A stretch of 64,000 bases of DNA from Arthrobacter sp. NEB 688 (lineage in GTDB: Bacteria; Actinomycetota; Actinomycetes; Actinomycetales; Dermatophilaceae): the NCBI RefSeq assembly GCF_013201035.1, contig NZ_CP053707.1, positions 1,922,001 to 1,986,000 on the forward strand, read 5' to 3'. The notes below the pieces were generated by a model. It saw nothing but the letters and a program-made list of their open reading frames with translations. It made no database searches and was not told where the DNA came from. The position numbers and the translations under genes were made by a program. Each line of letters begins with the position of its first letter. Within the stretch, counting starts at the first letter, position 1. Shown here one piece after another: positions 1 to 9,405 of this stretch.

Positions 1-326
1 AGGACGGCGTGCACCGCGCCGACGGCTTCGACGCCTCGCTGCTGTCCGACCCCACCGAGGCGGCGCTGCTGGCCGCCCTCGGCGACTTCCCGCGCGTCGT
101 CGCGCAGGCCGCCCACCTGCTCGAGCCCCACCGGGTCGCGCGTTACCTCGAGGAGCTCGCCGCGCGCTTCCACAAGTGGTACGACACCTGCCGCGTGCGC
201 CCGATGAACGCCGACGAGGAGGTCACCGACCTCCACCGGACCCGCCTGTGGCTCAACGACGCCACCCGCCAGGTGCTCGCCAACGGTCTCGACCTGCTCG
301 GCGTCTCGGCGCCCGAGCGCATGTGA
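1..326 (+). CDS. argS: Arginyl-tRNA synthetase, C-terminal fragment
   Basis: This is the 3' end of a gene that begins before the window; the reading frame enters at base 3 and ends with TGA at 324-326. The 107 visible residues match the all-helical DALR anticodon-binding domain that closes class I arginyl-tRNA synthetases. The motif [10 protein letters not shown] and the closing [15 protein letters not shown] are typical of the family. The enzyme charges tRNA-Arg in the cytoplasm. The catalytic Rossmann domain is not in view, so activity cannot be judged. It lies 11 bp before lysA on the same strand, the argS-lysA-hom order common in Actinobacteria. Confidence 0.9.
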   Translation, partial: DGVHRADGFDASLLSDPTEAALLAALGDFPRVVAQAAHLLEPHRVARYLEELAARFHKWYDTCRVRPMNADEEVTDLHRTRLWLNDATRQVLANGLDLLGVSAPERM

Positions 327-337
327 GGGGCTGAGCC

Positions 338-1756
338 GTGCGCGCGCACGAGGCCGGTGCCCTCCACGCCGAGGGCTACGGCGGGCCCCCGCTCTACCTG
401 CCGACCCCGGGCGACGTCATGGAGCTGCTGCCGCAGCTCTGGGCGTCGTCGGTCGGGCGCGACGAGCAGGGCCGTCTCACCGTCGGCGGGATCGACGTCG
501 TGACGCTCGCCGAGCGGCACGGGACGTCGGCATACGTGCTCGACGAGGAGGACTTCCGGGCCCGCGCCCGGGCGTTCCGCGACGGCTTCGCGTCGGCGTT
601 CGCGTCCTCCGGGGGAGCGGACGTCTACTACGCGGGCAAGGCGTTCCTCTGCACCGCGGTGGCGCGGTGGGTCGACCAGGAGGGCCTGCACCTCGACGTC
701 TGCACCGGCGGCGAGCTCGCCGTGGCGCGGCGGGCCGGCTTCCCGGGGGAGCGGATCGCCTTCCACGGCAACAACAAGACCGTCGACGAGCTGCGCGAGG
801 CCCTGACCTACGGCGTGGGTCGCGTCGTCGTCGACTCCTTCGACGAGATCGAGCGCGTCGTCGCCCTCGCGACCGAGCTCGGGGTGCGGGCGCCGGTCAT
901 GGTGCGGGTCACCGTCGGCGTCGAGGCGCACACGCACGAGTTCATCGCGACCGGCCACGAGGACCAGAAGTTCGGCTTCAGCCTCGCCGGCGGCCGGGCC
1001 CTCGAGGCCGTGGCGCGCCTCCTCGCGCACCCCGATGCCGTCGACCTGCGCGGCCTGCACAGCCACATCGGCAGCCAGATCTTCGACACCGGCGGCTTCG
1101 AGGCCGCCGTCCACCGCCTCGCCGGGCTGCACCGGCAGGTCGAGGCCGAGCACGGCGTGACGATGCCCGAGGTCGACCTCGGCGGCGGGTACGGCATCGC
1201 CTACACCTCGCAGCACGACCCCCTGCCGGCCGACGTCCTCGCCGCCGCCATGGCCGACATCGTCGAGCGCGAGTTCGCCGGCCGCGCCCCCCGCGTCTCC
1301 GTCGAGCCGGGGCGGGCCATCGTCGGGCCGACGACGTTCACGCTCTACGAGGTCGGCACCGTCAAGACGGTCGACCTCGGCGCCGGGCACTCGCGCACGT
1401 ACGTCGCGATCGACGGCGGGATGAGCGACAACGCCCGCCCGGCGCTCTACGAGGCCGACTACTCGTGCACCCTCGCCAACCGCTCCTCGAGCGCCGACCC
1501 GGTGCTTGCGCGCGTCGTCGGGCGGCACTGCGAGAGCGGCGACATCGTCGTCCTCGACGAGTACCTGCCGGCCGACGTCCGGCCCGGCGACCTCGTCGCC
1601 GTCCCCGGCACCGGCGCCTACTGCCGCAGCCTCTCCAGCCAGTACAACCACACCCCCCGACCCCCCGTCGTCGCCGTCCGCGGAGGCGAGAGCAGGGTCC
1701 TCGTGCGTCGTGAGACGATCGAGGACCTGCTCGCGCTCGACGTGGCGGACGACTGA
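338..1756 (+). CDS. lysA: Diaminopimelate decarboxylase
   Basis: It decarboxylates meso-diaminopimelate to L-lysine, the last step of the DAP pathway, in the cytoplasm with PLP. The 472-residue protein is a fold-type III (alanine racemase-like) enzyme. The PLP lysine is K101 in YYAGKAF. The HSHIGSQ segment, the glycine-rich GGGYG phosphate loop, EPGRAI and the CESGD motif that carries the catalytic cysteine are all present in order. The GTG start at 338 gives an N-terminus (MRAHEAGALH) like that of other actinobacterial LysA proteins. It sits directly downstream of argS and 29 bp before hom, probably in one amino-acid operon. Confidence 0.96.
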   Translation: MRAHEAGALHAEGYGGPPLYLPTPGDVMELLPQLWASSVGRDEQGRLTVGGIDVVTLAERHGTSAYVLDEEDFRARARAFRDGFASAFASSGGADVYYAGKAFLCTAVARWVDQEGLHLDVCTGGELAVARRAGFPGERIAFHGNNKTVDELREALTYGVGRVVVDSFDEIERVVALATELGVRAPVMVRVTVGVEAHTHEFIATGHEDQKFGFSLAGGRALEAVARLLAHPDAVDLRGLHSHIGSQIFDTGGFEAAVHRLAGLHRQVEAEHGVTMPEVDLGGGYGIAYTSQHDPLPADVLAAAMADIVEREFAGRAPRVSVEPGRAIVGPTTFTLYEVGTVKTVDLGAGHSRTYVAIDGGMSDNARPALYEADYSCTLANRSSSADPVLARVVGRHCESGDIVVLDEYLPADVRPGDLVAVPGTGAYCRSLSSQYNHTPRPPVVAVRGGESRVLVRRETIEDLLALDVADD

Positions 1757-1785
1757 GCCCGACGACCGAGGAGACCGATCCCGCC

Positions 1786-3099
1786 ATGGCCCACGAACCC
1801 GGCGCACCCCTGCGCGTCGCCCTGCTCGGGTGCGGCGTCGTGGGCTCGTCCGTGGCCCGGATGCTCGTCGAGCAGGCCGACGACCTCGCCGCCCGTGTCG
1901 GCGCCCCGCTCGAGCTCGTCGGCATCGCCGTGCGCCGCCCGCAGCGCCCGCGCCCCGACGTCCCGGTCGACCCCGCGCTCTTCACCGCCGACGCCGAGGA
2001 GCTCGTGACCCGGGCCGACGTCGTCATCGAGGTCGTCGGCGGCATCGACCCGGCGCGCGGGCTCATCCTGCGCGCGATGGAGCACGGCGCCGCCGTCGTC
2101 TCCGCGAACAAGGCGCTCGTCGCCGAGGACGGTCCGACCCTGTTCGAGGCCGCGGCCCGGGCCGGGGTCGACCTGTACTACGAGGCCGCCGTCGCCGGGG
2201 CCATCCCGATCCTGCGACCGGTGCGCGAGTCCCTCGCCGGCGACCACGTGCGCAAGGTCATGGGCATCGTCAACGGCACGACGAACTTCGTCCTCGACAA
2301 GATGGACGTCTCGGGGGCCGGCTTCGCCGAGACCGTCGCCGAGGCGCAGGCGCTCGGGTACGCCGAGGCCGACCCGACCGCCGACGTCGAGGGCTTCGAC
2401 GCCGCCGCGAAGGCCGCGATCCTCGCCAGCCTCGCCTTCCACACGCGCGTGTCGTCGGCCGACGTGCACCGCGAGGGCATCACCGAGGTCACGGCCGCCG
2501 ACATCCGGGCCGCGCGCGAGAACGACTGCGTCGTCAAGCTGCTCGCCATCTGCGAGCGGGTGCAGGCCGACGGCCACGACGCCGTGAGCGTGCGCGTGCA
2601 CCCCGCGATGGTCCCGCGCTCGCACCCGCTGGCCAGCGTCCGCGACGCCTTCAACGCCGTGTTCGTCGAGGCGGAGGCCGCCGGCGAGCTGATGTTCTAC
2701 GGCCGCGGCGCCGGGGGCGACCCCACCGCCTCGGCCGTCCTCGGCGACGTCGTCGCCGTCGCGCGCCAGCGGGTCGCCGGCGGCCGCGGACCGGGGGAGT
2801 CGGCCTACGCCGACCTGCCGGTCGTCGACCTCGGGCGCGCCGTCACGAGGTACCACATCAGCCTCGACGTGGCCGACCGCCCGGGCGTGCTCGCCCAGGT
2901 CGCCGCCGTCTTCGCCGAGCAGGGCGTCTCGATCGAGACCGTCCGCCAGCAGGTCGTCCCCGACGAGGCCGGCCGCGCCCGGCTCATCGTCGTCACCCAC
3001 CGCGCGAGCGACGCCGCGCTGTCCGCCACCGTCGACGCCCTCGCCGCCCTCGAGGCGGTCGACGACGTCGCGTCCGTCATGCGTGTGGAAGGAGCCTGA
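1786..3099 (+). CDS. hom: Homoserine dehydrogenase
   Basis: It reduces aspartate-4-semialdehyde to homoserine, the branch point toward threonine and methionine. The 437-residue protein has an N-terminal NAD(P)-binding Rossmann fold ([10 protein letters not shown], residues 15-24), a catalytic domain with [10 protein letters not shown] from residue 163, and a C-terminal ACT domain from about 355 ([10 protein letters not shown]). The ACT domain is the usual site of threonine feedback inhibition. The ATG at 1786 follows a GAGGAG ribosome-binding site. The stop codon is 1 bp from the thrC start, so hom-thrC-thrB look translationally coupled. Confidence 0.96.
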   Translation: MAHEPGAPLRVALLGCGVVGSSVARMLVEQADDLAARVGAPLELVGIAVRRPQRPRPDVPVDPALFTADAEELVTRADVVIEVVGGIDPARGLILRAMEHGAAVVSANKALVAEDGPTLFEAAARAGVDLYYEAAVAGAIPILRPVRESLAGDHVRKVMGIVNGTTNFVLDKMDVSGAGFAETVAEAQALGYAEADPTADVEGFDAAAKAAILASLAFHTRVSSADVHREGITEVTAADIRAARENDCVVKLLAICERVQADGHDAVSVRVHPAMVPRSHPLASVRDAFNAVFVEAEAAGELMFYGRGAGGDPTASAVLGDVVAVARQRVAGGRGPGESAYADLPVVDLGRAVTRYHISLDVADRPGVLAQVAAVFAEQGVSIETVRQQVVPDEAGRARLIVVTHRASDAALSATVDALAALEAVDDVASVMRVEGA

Positions 3100-3100
3100 C

Positions 3101-4204
3101 GTGGCCCACCAGTGGCGCGGCGTCATCCGCGAGTACGCCGAGCGGCTGCCGAGCCTGGCCGCCGCCCCGGTCGTCACCCTCCTCGAGGGCGGGACCCCGC
3201 TCATCCCCTGCGAGAGCCTGTCCGAGCTGACCGGCGCGAACGTGCTCGTCAAGTACGAGGGCCTCAACCCGACCGCGTCCTTCAAGGACCGCGGGATGAC
3301 GGCGGCGATCTCGGCGGCCAAGCTCAACGGTGCGAAGGCGGTCATCTGCGCGAGCACCGGCAACACGAGCGCCAGCGCCGCCGCCTACGCCGTCAAGGCG
3401 GGGATGACGTGCGCCGTCCTCGTGCCCGACGGAAAGATCGCGATGGGCAAGCTGTCGCAGGCGATCGCCCACGGCGCCACCCTGATCCAGGTCGAGGGCA
3501 ACTTCGACGACTGCCTCACCGTCGCCCGCAAGCTCGCCGAGTCCTACCCCGTCGAGCTCGTCAACTCGGTCAACCCGGCGCGCATCGAGGGCCAGAAGAC
3601 GGCCGCCTTCGAGGTCGTCGACGCGCTGGGTGACGCCCCGGACATCCACGTGCTGCCGGTCGGCAACGCCGGCAACATCACGGCGTACTGGCGTGGCTAC
3701 ACCGAGTACGCCTCGGAGACACCGGGAGTCGGCGGCGTGGTCCTCCCGCCGGTCGCCACCCGCCGCCCGCAGATGTGGGGCTTCCAGGCCGCCGGCGCGG
3801 CGCCGATCGTCCTCGGCCACCCGGTCGACCACCCCGAGACCGTCGCCACCGCGATCCGCATCGGCAACCCCGCGTCGTGGCGCCAGGCCGAGGCCGCGCG
3901 CGACGAGTCCGGCGGGCTCATCGACTCGGTGACCGACGACGAGATCCTCGAGGCGCACCGCGTGCTGTCCTCCACCGAGGGCGTGTTCGTCGAGCCGGGC
4001 TCGGCGGCGAGCATCGCCGGCCTGCTCAAGATGCACCGCGCGGGCCGCGTCCCGGCCGACGCCACCGTCGTGTGCACCGTCACCGGGCACGGCCTCAAGG
4101 ACCCCCAGTGGGCCCTGCGCTCGGCCGACGGCGGCGACGTCGAGCCGGTCCGCGTGCCCGTCGACGCCTACTCGGTCGCGGCCGCGCTCGGCCTCGAGGG
4201 GTGA
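3101..4204 (+). CDS. thrC: Threonine synthase
   Basis: It converts O-phosphohomoserine to threonine with PLP. The 367-residue protein has the PLP lysine K62 in TASFKDRGM, the phosphate-binding loop [13 protein letters not shown] and a C-terminal GSAASIAGL segment. This is the short actinobacterial/plant-type threonine synthase. I chose the GTG at 3101, 1 bp after the hom stop, because GGAAGGAG lies just upstream. An earlier in-frame GTG at 3083 would overlap hom and lacks a ribosome-binding site. thrB follows after a single base. Confidence 0.95.
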   Translation: MAHQWRGVIREYAERLPSLAAAPVVTLLEGGTPLIPCESLSELTGANVLVKYEGLNPTASFKDRGMTAAISAAKLNGAKAVICASTGNTSASAAAYAVKAGMTCAVLVPDGKIAMGKLSQAIAHGATLIQVEGNFDDCLTVARKLAESYPVELVNSVNPARIEGQKTAAFEVVDALGDAPDIHVLPVGNAGNITAYWRGYTEYASETPGVGGVVLPPVATRRPQMWGFQAAGAAPIVLGHPVDHPETVATAIRIGNPASWRQAEAARDESGGLIDSVTDDEILEAHRVLSSTEGVFVEPGSAASIAGLLKMHRAGRVPADATVVCTVTGHGLKDPQWALRSADGGDVEPVRVPVDAYSVAAALGLEG

Positions 4205-4205
4205 C

Positions 4206-5138
4206 GTGAGCGCGCTGCGACCCGGTGCGGCCGTCGACGTCCGCGTCCCGGCGAGCAGCGCCAACCTCGGCCCCGGCTTCGACTCCGTGGGCTGCGCCCT
4301 CGGCGTCTGGGACCGCTGCCGCGCGACCGTGACGGACGCGCCCGGCCTCGTCGTCGTCGTCGAGGGGGAGGGCTCGGGCGCCGTCCCGCTCGACGAGACC
4401 CACCTCGTCCACCGCGCGATGCGCACGGCGTGGGCCGAGGCGGGCGTCGAGGCGCCGGCCGGCCTGCGGCTGGAGTGCGTCAACGCCGTCCCGCACGGCC
4501 GCGGGATGGGCTCGTCCGCGACGGCCATCGTCACCGGGATCGTCGCCGCGCTCGCCCTGGCCTCGGTCTCGCGCGGCGACGGGGGAGCGGTCGACCTGGC
4601 GGCGGCCAACTCGCTGGCCGCCCGCCTCGAGGGCCACCCCGACAACGCCTCCGCCAGCGTCTACGGCGGGGCGACGCTGTCGTTCACCGAGCCGGAGGGG
4701 ACGACGACGGTGCGCCTGCCCGTGCACCCCGACGTCGCCCCGGTGCTCTTCGCCCCGGACACCCAGCTCTCGACCGCCCGCGCCCGCTCGGTGCTGCCGC
4801 AGCAGGTGCGCCTGGCCGACGCCGCCGCCAACTCCGCGCGCGCCGCCCTCCTCGTCCACGCCCTGCGCGACGCGCCGGACCTCCTCGTGGAGGCCACCCG
4901 CGACTGGCTGCACCAGGAGGCGAGGCGGCCGTCCTACGCCGCGTCGATGGCACTCGTCGACGCCCTGCGCGCCGACGGCCACGCCGCCGCGATCTCCGGC
5001 GCCGGGCCGTCGGTGCTCGTCCTGGCCCGGCGCGAGCGGCTCGAGCGGGTCCGGGGCTTCGGCCCCGCCGGATGGCGCGTGCTGACCCCCGGCATCCCCG
5101 CCGAGGGGGCCGCCGTCGAGGTCGTCGGCGGCGCCTGA
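4206..5138 (+). CDS. thrB: Homoserine kinase
   Basis: It phosphorylates homoserine with ATP to give O-phosphohomoserine, the ThrC substrate. The 310-residue protein belongs to the GHMP kinase superfamily. The N-terminal SSANLGPGFDS motif, the ATP-binding loop GRGMGSSATA (98-107) and the C-terminal SGAGPSVL glycine-rich motif are all present. The GTG start lies 1 bp after the thrC stop, completing a tight hom-thrC-thrB unit. No attenuator-like leader peptide is visible; the ACT domain of Hom is the evident control point. Confidence 0.95.
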   Translation: MSALRPGAAVDVRVPASSANLGPGFDSVGCALGVWDRCRATVTDAPGLVVVVEGEGSGAVPLDETHLVHRAMRTAWAEAGVEAPAGLRLECVNAVPHGRGMGSSATAIVTGIVAALALASVSRGDGGAVDLAAANSLAARLEGHPDNASASVYGGATLSFTEPEGTTTVRLPVHPDVAPVLFAPDTQLSTARARSVLPQQVRLADAAANSARAALLVHALRDAPDLLVEATRDWLHQEARRPSYAASMALVDALRADGHAAAISGAGPSVLVLARRERLERVRGFGPAGWRVLTPGIPAEGAAVEVVGGA

Positions 5139-5382
5139 CCTGCGACGACACCGTTCGGGCCGGGCCCGGTGGATGCGGCCGCCGCCCTCGGGGCACGGTG
5201 GTACTGTGGGCGCAGCGATCGCCGCCGATGCCGGGTCCTGACACCCGATGCCTGCAGCCGACCGCCCTCCCACGCCCCCGGGGCACAGAGAACGCAGCCT
5301 GTCCGGCTGCCCGCTCGGGCGTGGCCCCTTCCACCCAGACCGGCTCATCGTGCCGGTCCACGAGCGAGGGAAAGGATCCTTC
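5139..5382 (+). promoter_or_regulatory. rho promoter and long 5' leader
   Basis: This 244-bp gap holds a candidate -10 box TACTGT at 5202-5207, which would give a 5' leader of roughly 170 nt before the rho start. No convincing -35 element is seen at the right spacing. A long leader fits the known autoregulation of rho by attenuation, but no terminator-like hairpin with a T-run is visible. The GAGGGAAAGGA ribosome-binding site lies at 5366-5376. Confidence 0.4.
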
Positions 5383-7326
5383 GTGTCAGACACCACCACC
5401 CTCGAGGCGTCGGCGTCCGCCGGCGGTCAGCGCCGGTCCGGCGCCCTGTCGGCCATGCGGCTCGCCGAGCTGCAGGGACTCGCCTCGAGCATGGGCATCG
5501 GCGGCACCGCCAAGATGCGCAAGGGTGACCTCGTCACCGCCATCCGTGCCCGCCAGAACGGCGAGAGCGGACCCGCCGCCACCGCGCCCGCCTCCACCGC
5601 GCCCAGCGCCGCAGCGGCGGCCACCACCACCGAGGCTCCGGCCGTGCGCCGCTCCCGGCGCGCCGAGGCGCCCGTCGGCCGCGCGGAGGCCCCGGCCACC
5701 ACGCCGCCGGCCGCCGAGCGTGCGCCCGAGCAGGCTCCGGCCCTCGAGCGGGCCGAGCGCGAGCAGGTGCGCGAGCGCGGCGACCGCGAGCAGACCCGTG
5801 AGCGGGGCGAGCGCGAGCAGACCCGACGGGAGCGCCCCGAGCGCGGCGAGCAGCAGCGCGAGCGCGGCGACCGCGAGCAGCAGGGCCGTGAGCGCGGCGA
5901 GCAGCAGCGTGACCGCGGCGAGCGCGAGCAGCAGGGGCGCGACCGCGACCAGCAGCGCGACGAGCGCGAGCAGCCCCGCGGCGACCGTGGCGCGGGCGAG
6001 CAGCAGCACCGCGACGACGACGACCTCGACGGTCGTGGCCGCCGCCGTCGCAACCGGGGCCGCAACCGCGACAAGCGCACCCGCCAGCCCGGTGACGCCC
6101 CCGAGCCCCGCTCCGAGGGCGGCAGCGAGCCCCAGATCCACGACGACGACGTCCTCGTGCCGGTCGCGGGCATCCTCGACATCCTCGACAGCTACGCCTT
6201 CGTCCGCACGACGGGCTACCTGCCGGGCAGCAGCGACGTCTACGTCCCGATGCAGATGGTCAAGCGCTATGGCCTGCGCAAGGGCGACGCCGTGACCGGC
6301 TCGATCAGGGCCGTCCGCGAGGGCGAGGAGGCGCAGCAGCACACCGTCGGCTCGCGCAACAACCGGCAGAAGTACACGCCGCTCGCGCGCCTCGACACCG
6401 TCAACGCGATGACGCCCGAGGACGCCCGCCGGCGCCCCGAGTTCGGCAAGCTGACGCCGCTCTACCCGCAGGACCGCCTGCGCCTGGAGACCGAGCAGCA
6501 CCAGCTGACGACGCGGATCATCGACCTCGTCGCCCCGATCGGCAAGGGCCAGCGGGGGCTCATCGTCGCCCCGGCCAAGGCCGGCAAGACGATGGTCATG
6601 CAGGCCCTCGCCAACGCGATCACGACGAACAACCCCGAGTGCCACCTCATGGTCGTCCTCGTCGACGAGCGCCCCGAGGAGGTCACCGACATGCAGCGCG
6701 CCGTCAAGGGTGAGGTCATCGCCTCGACCTTCGACCGGCCCGCCGACGACCACACGACGGTCGCCGAGCTCGCCATCGAGCGGGCCAAGCGCCTCGTCGA
6801 GATGGGTCACGACGTCGTCGTGCTCCTCGACTCGATCACCAAGCTCGGGCGCGCCTACAACCTCGCCGCCCCGGCGAGCGGCCGGATCCTCTCCGGCGGT
6901 GTCGACTCGGCGGCGCTCTACCCGCCGAAGAAGTTCTTCGGCGCCGCGCGCAACATCGAGGACGGCGGCTCGCTGACCATCCTCGCGACGGCGCTCGTCG
7001 AGACCGGCTCGCGGATGGACGAGGTGATCTTCGAGGAGTTCAAGGGCACCGGCAACATGGAGCTCAAGCTCGACCGCCAGCTCGCCAACCGCCGCATCTT
7101 CCCCGCGGTCGACGTCAACAACTCGGGCACGCGTCGCGAGGAGATCCTCCTCGCCCCCGACGAGCTGAAGATCATGTGGAAGCTGCGCCGGGTCCTCGCC
7201 GCGCTCGACAGCCAGCAGGGCATCGAGCTGCTCCTGGACCGGCTGAAGAAGACCAAGACGAACTACGAGTTCCTCGTCTCGGTCCAGCAGACGAGCTCGA
7301 TGAAGCCCGAGGACGAGGACGCCTGA
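5383..7326 (+). CDS. rho: Transcription termination factor Rho with long low-complexity N-terminal insertion
   Basis: Rho is a hexameric RNA-dependent ATPase/helicase that ends transcription. The 647-residue protein begins with a Rho N-terminal helical domain ([26 protein letters not shown]). A charged low-complexity stretch follows at about 120-235, with recurring REQ, ERGE and GDRE units and an [14 protein letters not shown] basic patch. Then come the OB-fold RNA-binding domain ([17 protein letters not shown]) and the ATPase core with P-loop AKAGKT (398-403) and [10 protein letters not shown]. Such insertions are typical of high-GC actinobacterial Rho and add RNA affinity. The GTG at 5383 has a strong ribosome-binding site; an in-frame ATG at 5248 does not. 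Confidence 0.95.
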   Translation: MSDTTTLEASASAGGQRRSGALSAMRLAELQGLASSMGIGGTAKMRKGDLVTAIRARQNGESGPAATAPASTAPSAAAAATTTEAPAVRRSRRAEAPVGRAEAPATTPPAAERAPEQAPALERAEREQVRERGDREQTRERGEREQTRRERPERGEQQRERGDREQQGRERGEQQRDRGEREQQGRDRDQQRDEREQPRGDRGAGEQQHRDDDDLDGRGRRRRNRGRNRDKRTRQPGDAPEPRSEGGSEPQIHDDDVLVPVAGILDILDSYAFVRTTGYLPGSSDVYVPMQMVKRYGLRKGDAVTGSIRAVREGEEAQQHTVGSRNNRQKYTPLARLDTVNAMTPEDARRRPEFGKLTPLYPQDRLRLETEQHQLTTRIIDLVAPIGKGQRGLIVAPAKAGKTMVMQALANAITTNNPECHLMVVLVDERPEEVTDMQRAVKGEVIASTFDRPADDHTTVAELAIERAKRLVEMGHDVVVLLDSITKLGRAYNLAAPASGRILSGGVDSAALYPPKKFFGAARNIEDGGSLTILATALVETGSRMDEVIFEEFKGTGNMELKLDRQLANRRIFPAVDVNNSGTRREEILLAPDELKIMWKLRRVLAALDSQQGIELLLDRLKKTKTNYEFLVSVQQTSSMKPEDEDA

Positions 7327-7347
7327 GGCGCCGACCCCTCGTCCGAC

Positions 7348-7379
7348 CGCCCCGGTCACGCCCCCGCGTGGCCGGGGCG
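7348..7379. terminator. Bidirectional terminator between rho and the LLM gene
   Basis: Inverted repeat with 14-nt arms at 7348-7361 and 7366-7379, one G-T type mismatch and a CCCC loop. It sits between convergent genes. There is no U-tract, which is common in high-GC genomes. Confidence 0.7.
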
Positions 7380-7399
7380 TCGTCGTCGGCCGGGATCGC

Positions 7400-8254
7400 T
7401 CAGCGCACCGGCCCGAGCGCGAGCCGGCGGCGCAGCTCGGCCCGCCCGGCGGCGTCGTCCGGCAGGTCCCACCACGACTCGACCCACCACGTCGCGCCGG
7501 CCTCGGCCCAGGCCTGCACCGGGGGCCGGGCGTCGCCGAACGACCCGTGGGAGTCGCCCTCGACGACGACGTCGTAGCCCTCCATCGACAGGCCGTCGGC
7601 GGCGCGCAGGTCGCTGACCCGGGCCACGACCTCGCGCAGCGCGTCGTGGGTCAGGCGCGAGCCGGGGTCCTCGAGGCTGCCGCCGGCCACCGCGGGCAGG
7701 ATGCCCTGCCACCGCGCGGCCCGCTCGAGCGAGCGCTGGCGTTCGCGCCCGGGCCGGTAGGCGCCGACGCACCAGACCGGCGGGTGGGGACGCTGCACCG
7801 GTGGGGGAGGGACGAGCTCGGTGACGGGCGCAGCCGACCAGTGCACGCCCCGGTGCTCGAAGGGCTGCCCGCCCAGGAGGCCGGCGAAGACCGCCAGCCC
7901 CTCGTCGAGCTTCGCGGCGCGGGTGGCCCGCCCCTCGTCGGGCTCGAAGGCGAGCCAGTTGCCGTGCAGCGCCCCGAGCCCCACCCCGAGCGTCACGCGC
8001 CCCGCGGAGAGCCGGTCGACGGACGCCACCCGCGAGGCGAGGTCCCAGGGCCGGTAGCGCGAGGCGGGCGTGACGACGGTGCCGAGGCGGATGCGCTCGG
8101 TGACCATCGCCGCGGCGGCCAGGGTCGCCCAGGCGTCCTGGCCCCACACCGCCTCCCACGTGAAGACCTGGTCCCACCCGGCGTCCTCCGCGACGCGGGC
8201 GAGGTCGGCGAACTCGCGCTCGGTGGCCCACGGGACGACGGCTCCGTACCTCAT
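7400..8254 (-). CDS. LLM-class flavin-dependent oxidoreductase
   Basis: The 284-residue protein has the bacterial luciferase-like TIM-barrel pattern. The N-terminal MRYGAVVPW strand and FADLARVAEDAGWDQVFTWEAV helix are followed by LAAAAMVTERIRLGTVVTP and RLSAGRVTLGVGLG. Such enzymes use FMN or F420. Actinobacterial members are often F420-dependent, but substrate and cofactor cannot be read from this sequence. The ATG lies 7 nt downstream of a TACCGT box, so the transcript may be leaderless. It faces rho tail-to-tail and is divergent from the ATPase-fold gene at 8416. Confidence 0.85.
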   Translation of the reverse strand: MRYGAVVPWATEREFADLARVAEDAGWDQVFTWEAVWGQDAWATLAAAAMVTERIRLGTVVTPASRYRPWDLASRVASVDRLSAGRVTLGVGLGALHGNWLAFEPDEGRATRAAKLDEGLAVFAGLLGGQPFEHRGVHWSAAPVTELVPPPPVQRPHPPVWCVGAYRPGRERQRSLERAARWQGILPAVAGGSLEDPGSRLTHDALREVVARVSDLRAADGLSMEGYDVVVEGDSHGSFGDARPPVQAWAEAGATWWVESWWDLPDDAAGRAELRRRLALGPVR

Positions 8255-8261
8255 CCGCCCG

Positions 8262-8267
8262 ACGGTA
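8262..8267 (-). promoter_or_regulatory. -10 box TACCGT for the LLM gene (leaderless type)
   Basis: On the minus strand TACCGT ends 7 nt before the ATG at 8254, placing the expected transcription start at or next to the start codon. No clear -35 element is seen. Confidence 0.5.
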
Positions 8268-8374
8268 GCGGCGGGGCCCGACGGTCGCCCGCCGACGATG
8301 ACCGGTCGAGGGGGTCATCGGGTGAACGGCCCGACCTGGCGCCGAGGGCTGGACCGACCCCGGGGGCGGGTCCC

Positions 8375-8380
8375 TAGCGT
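8375..8380 (+). promoter_or_regulatory. -10 box TAGCGT for the ATPase-fold gene
   Basis: TAGCGT lies 35 bp before the ATG at 8416, with a GAAGGAG ribosome-binding site between them, so this transcript would carry a short leader. The -35 region is poor. Confidence 0.4.
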
Positions 8381-8415
8381 GGCGGCATCCCCCGAGGGAG
8401 ACGAAGGAGCACCCG

Positions 8416-8862
8416 ATGTCCGCCCAGCCCAGCACCCCGACCCTGACCGAGGCCCCCGACCTCGGCGCGCTGCTCGTCGACGCCGTGACGGTCGTCGCGG
8501 CCGCCGCGTGCCGTCGCTCCCTCCTGTTCACCGTCGACCTCGACGACGAGCCCCTCGACCTCGCGCTGCCCTCGGCCGCGTGGCACGACCTTGTCGTGTC
8601 GGTCCTCGCCCGCGCCGTCGCCACGCTCCCGCCCGGCACCGAGGTGGCGCTGTCCCTGACCCGGCGGGCGGGGCTGCTCACCCTGCGGCTGAGCGACACC
8701 GGCCCCGGTGTCGCCCCGGCGGCGTCCGACGGGGGCATCACCCGTGAGGCCGTCGAGGCGCTCGGCGGCGGCCTCGAGGTGACGGCCGTCGCGGGCGTCG
8801 GCAACGTCGTCGGGCTGACCTGGTCCGGGGGCGCCCGCGGACGGCACCTCACCGCCGTCTGA
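8416..8862 (+). CDS. Stand-alone histidine-kinase-like ATPase-fold protein
   Basis: A 148-residue protein made almost only of a GHKL (HATPase_c) fold. A G1-type box DTGPG is at 94-98, and a second glycine-rich stretch (EALGGGLEVTAVAGVGNVVGL) runs from about 114. There is no phosphoacceptor histidine domain, sensor or membrane segment. The helix that should hold the Mg-binding Asn of the N box (WHDLVVSVLARAVATL, 56-71) has no Asn, so ATP hydrolysis may be weak or absent. It could be an anti-sigma-type or degenerate kinase module; the partner is unknown. No response regulator is adjacent. Confidence 0.6.
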   Translation: MSAQPSTPTLTEAPDLGALLVDAVTVVAAAACRRSLLFTVDLDDEPLDLALPSAAWHDLVVSVLARAVATLPPGTEVALSLTRRAGLLTLRLSDTGPGVAPAASDGGITREAVEALGGGLEVTAVAGVGNVVGLTWSGGARGRHLTAV

Positions 8863-9108
8863 CGCGCACCCGGCGCCCGACCGACGGCCGGGAATGCCCC
8901 CGCCGCCCGCACCGTTGAGGAGGGTGGTCGAGCGTGGAGGGCCGCCGGTTGGGAGACGGTGACCTGCTCTGGCACACTTGACCGCTGGACCGGTTCACGG
9001 CACAGACGCGTTTCCTGAGCGGCCTCTCACGAGGGCCGCAGTCGGGGCGCCCAGGGGTGACCAGCAGAGTGCTGGGCCCGCCGACCCGGAGACATCCGAG
9101 GAGACATC
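8863..9108 (+). promoter_or_regulatory. rpmE upstream region
   Basis: This 246-bp gap carries no convincing ORF. A weak promoter candidate is TTGGGA at 8949-8954 and CACACT at 8973-8978, 18 bp apart. Just before rpmE the 9-nt sequence GGAGACATC occurs twice, and GAGGAG serves as the ribosome-binding site. No Zur-type palindrome stands out. That fits the zinc-binding form of L31, which is normally not Zur-repressed. Confidence 0.3.
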
Positions 9109-9324
9109 GTGAAGAAGGACATCCACCCCACGTACGTGGAGACCACCGTCACCTGCACGTGTGGCAACACGTTCACCACCCACAGCACCGCGACGAGCGG
9201 CGCCATCCACGCCGACGTCTGCAGCGCCTGCCACCCGTTCTACACGGGCAAGCAGAAGATCCTCGACACCGGCGGCCGCGTGGCCCGCTTCGAGGCCCGC
9301 TACGGCAAGAAGACCGCCAAGTAG
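9109..9324 (+). CDS. rpmE: 50S ribosomal protein L31, zinc-binding type
   Basis: A 71-residue structural protein of the large subunit at the intersubunit bridge. It begins MKKDIHPTY and has the four zinc ligands C16, C18, C38 and C41 (CTC and CSAC), so it is the C+ zinc form. [18 protein letters not shown] is the family signature. The GTG start follows GAGGAG. A strong hairpin terminator lies immediately downstream, separating it from prfA. Confidence 0.97.
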   Translation: MKKDIHPTYVETTVTCTCGNTFTTHSTATSGAIHADVCSACHPFYTGKQKILDTGGRVARFEARYGKKTAK

Positions 9325-9331
9325 CACCCAC

Positions 9332-9369
9332 GACGCGCCGGCCCACCCCTCGGGGTGGGCCGGCGCGTC
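9332..9369 (+). terminator. rpmE terminator
   Basis: A perfect 18-bp inverted repeat (9332-9349 and 9352-9369) with a 2-nt formal loop, 8 bp after the rpmE stop. The downstream tract is T-poor. This is one of the strongest hairpins in the window. Confidence 0.8.
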
Positions 9370-9405
9370 CGTGTTACCCCCCGTCGTCGCCCCAGGAGGT
9401 CCACC

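Noticed and set aside
5248-5382. N-terminal extension of Rho from ATG 5248
   Set aside because: There is no ribosome-binding site, the sequence is not Rho-like, and the GTG at 5383 has a strong GAGGGAAAGGA.
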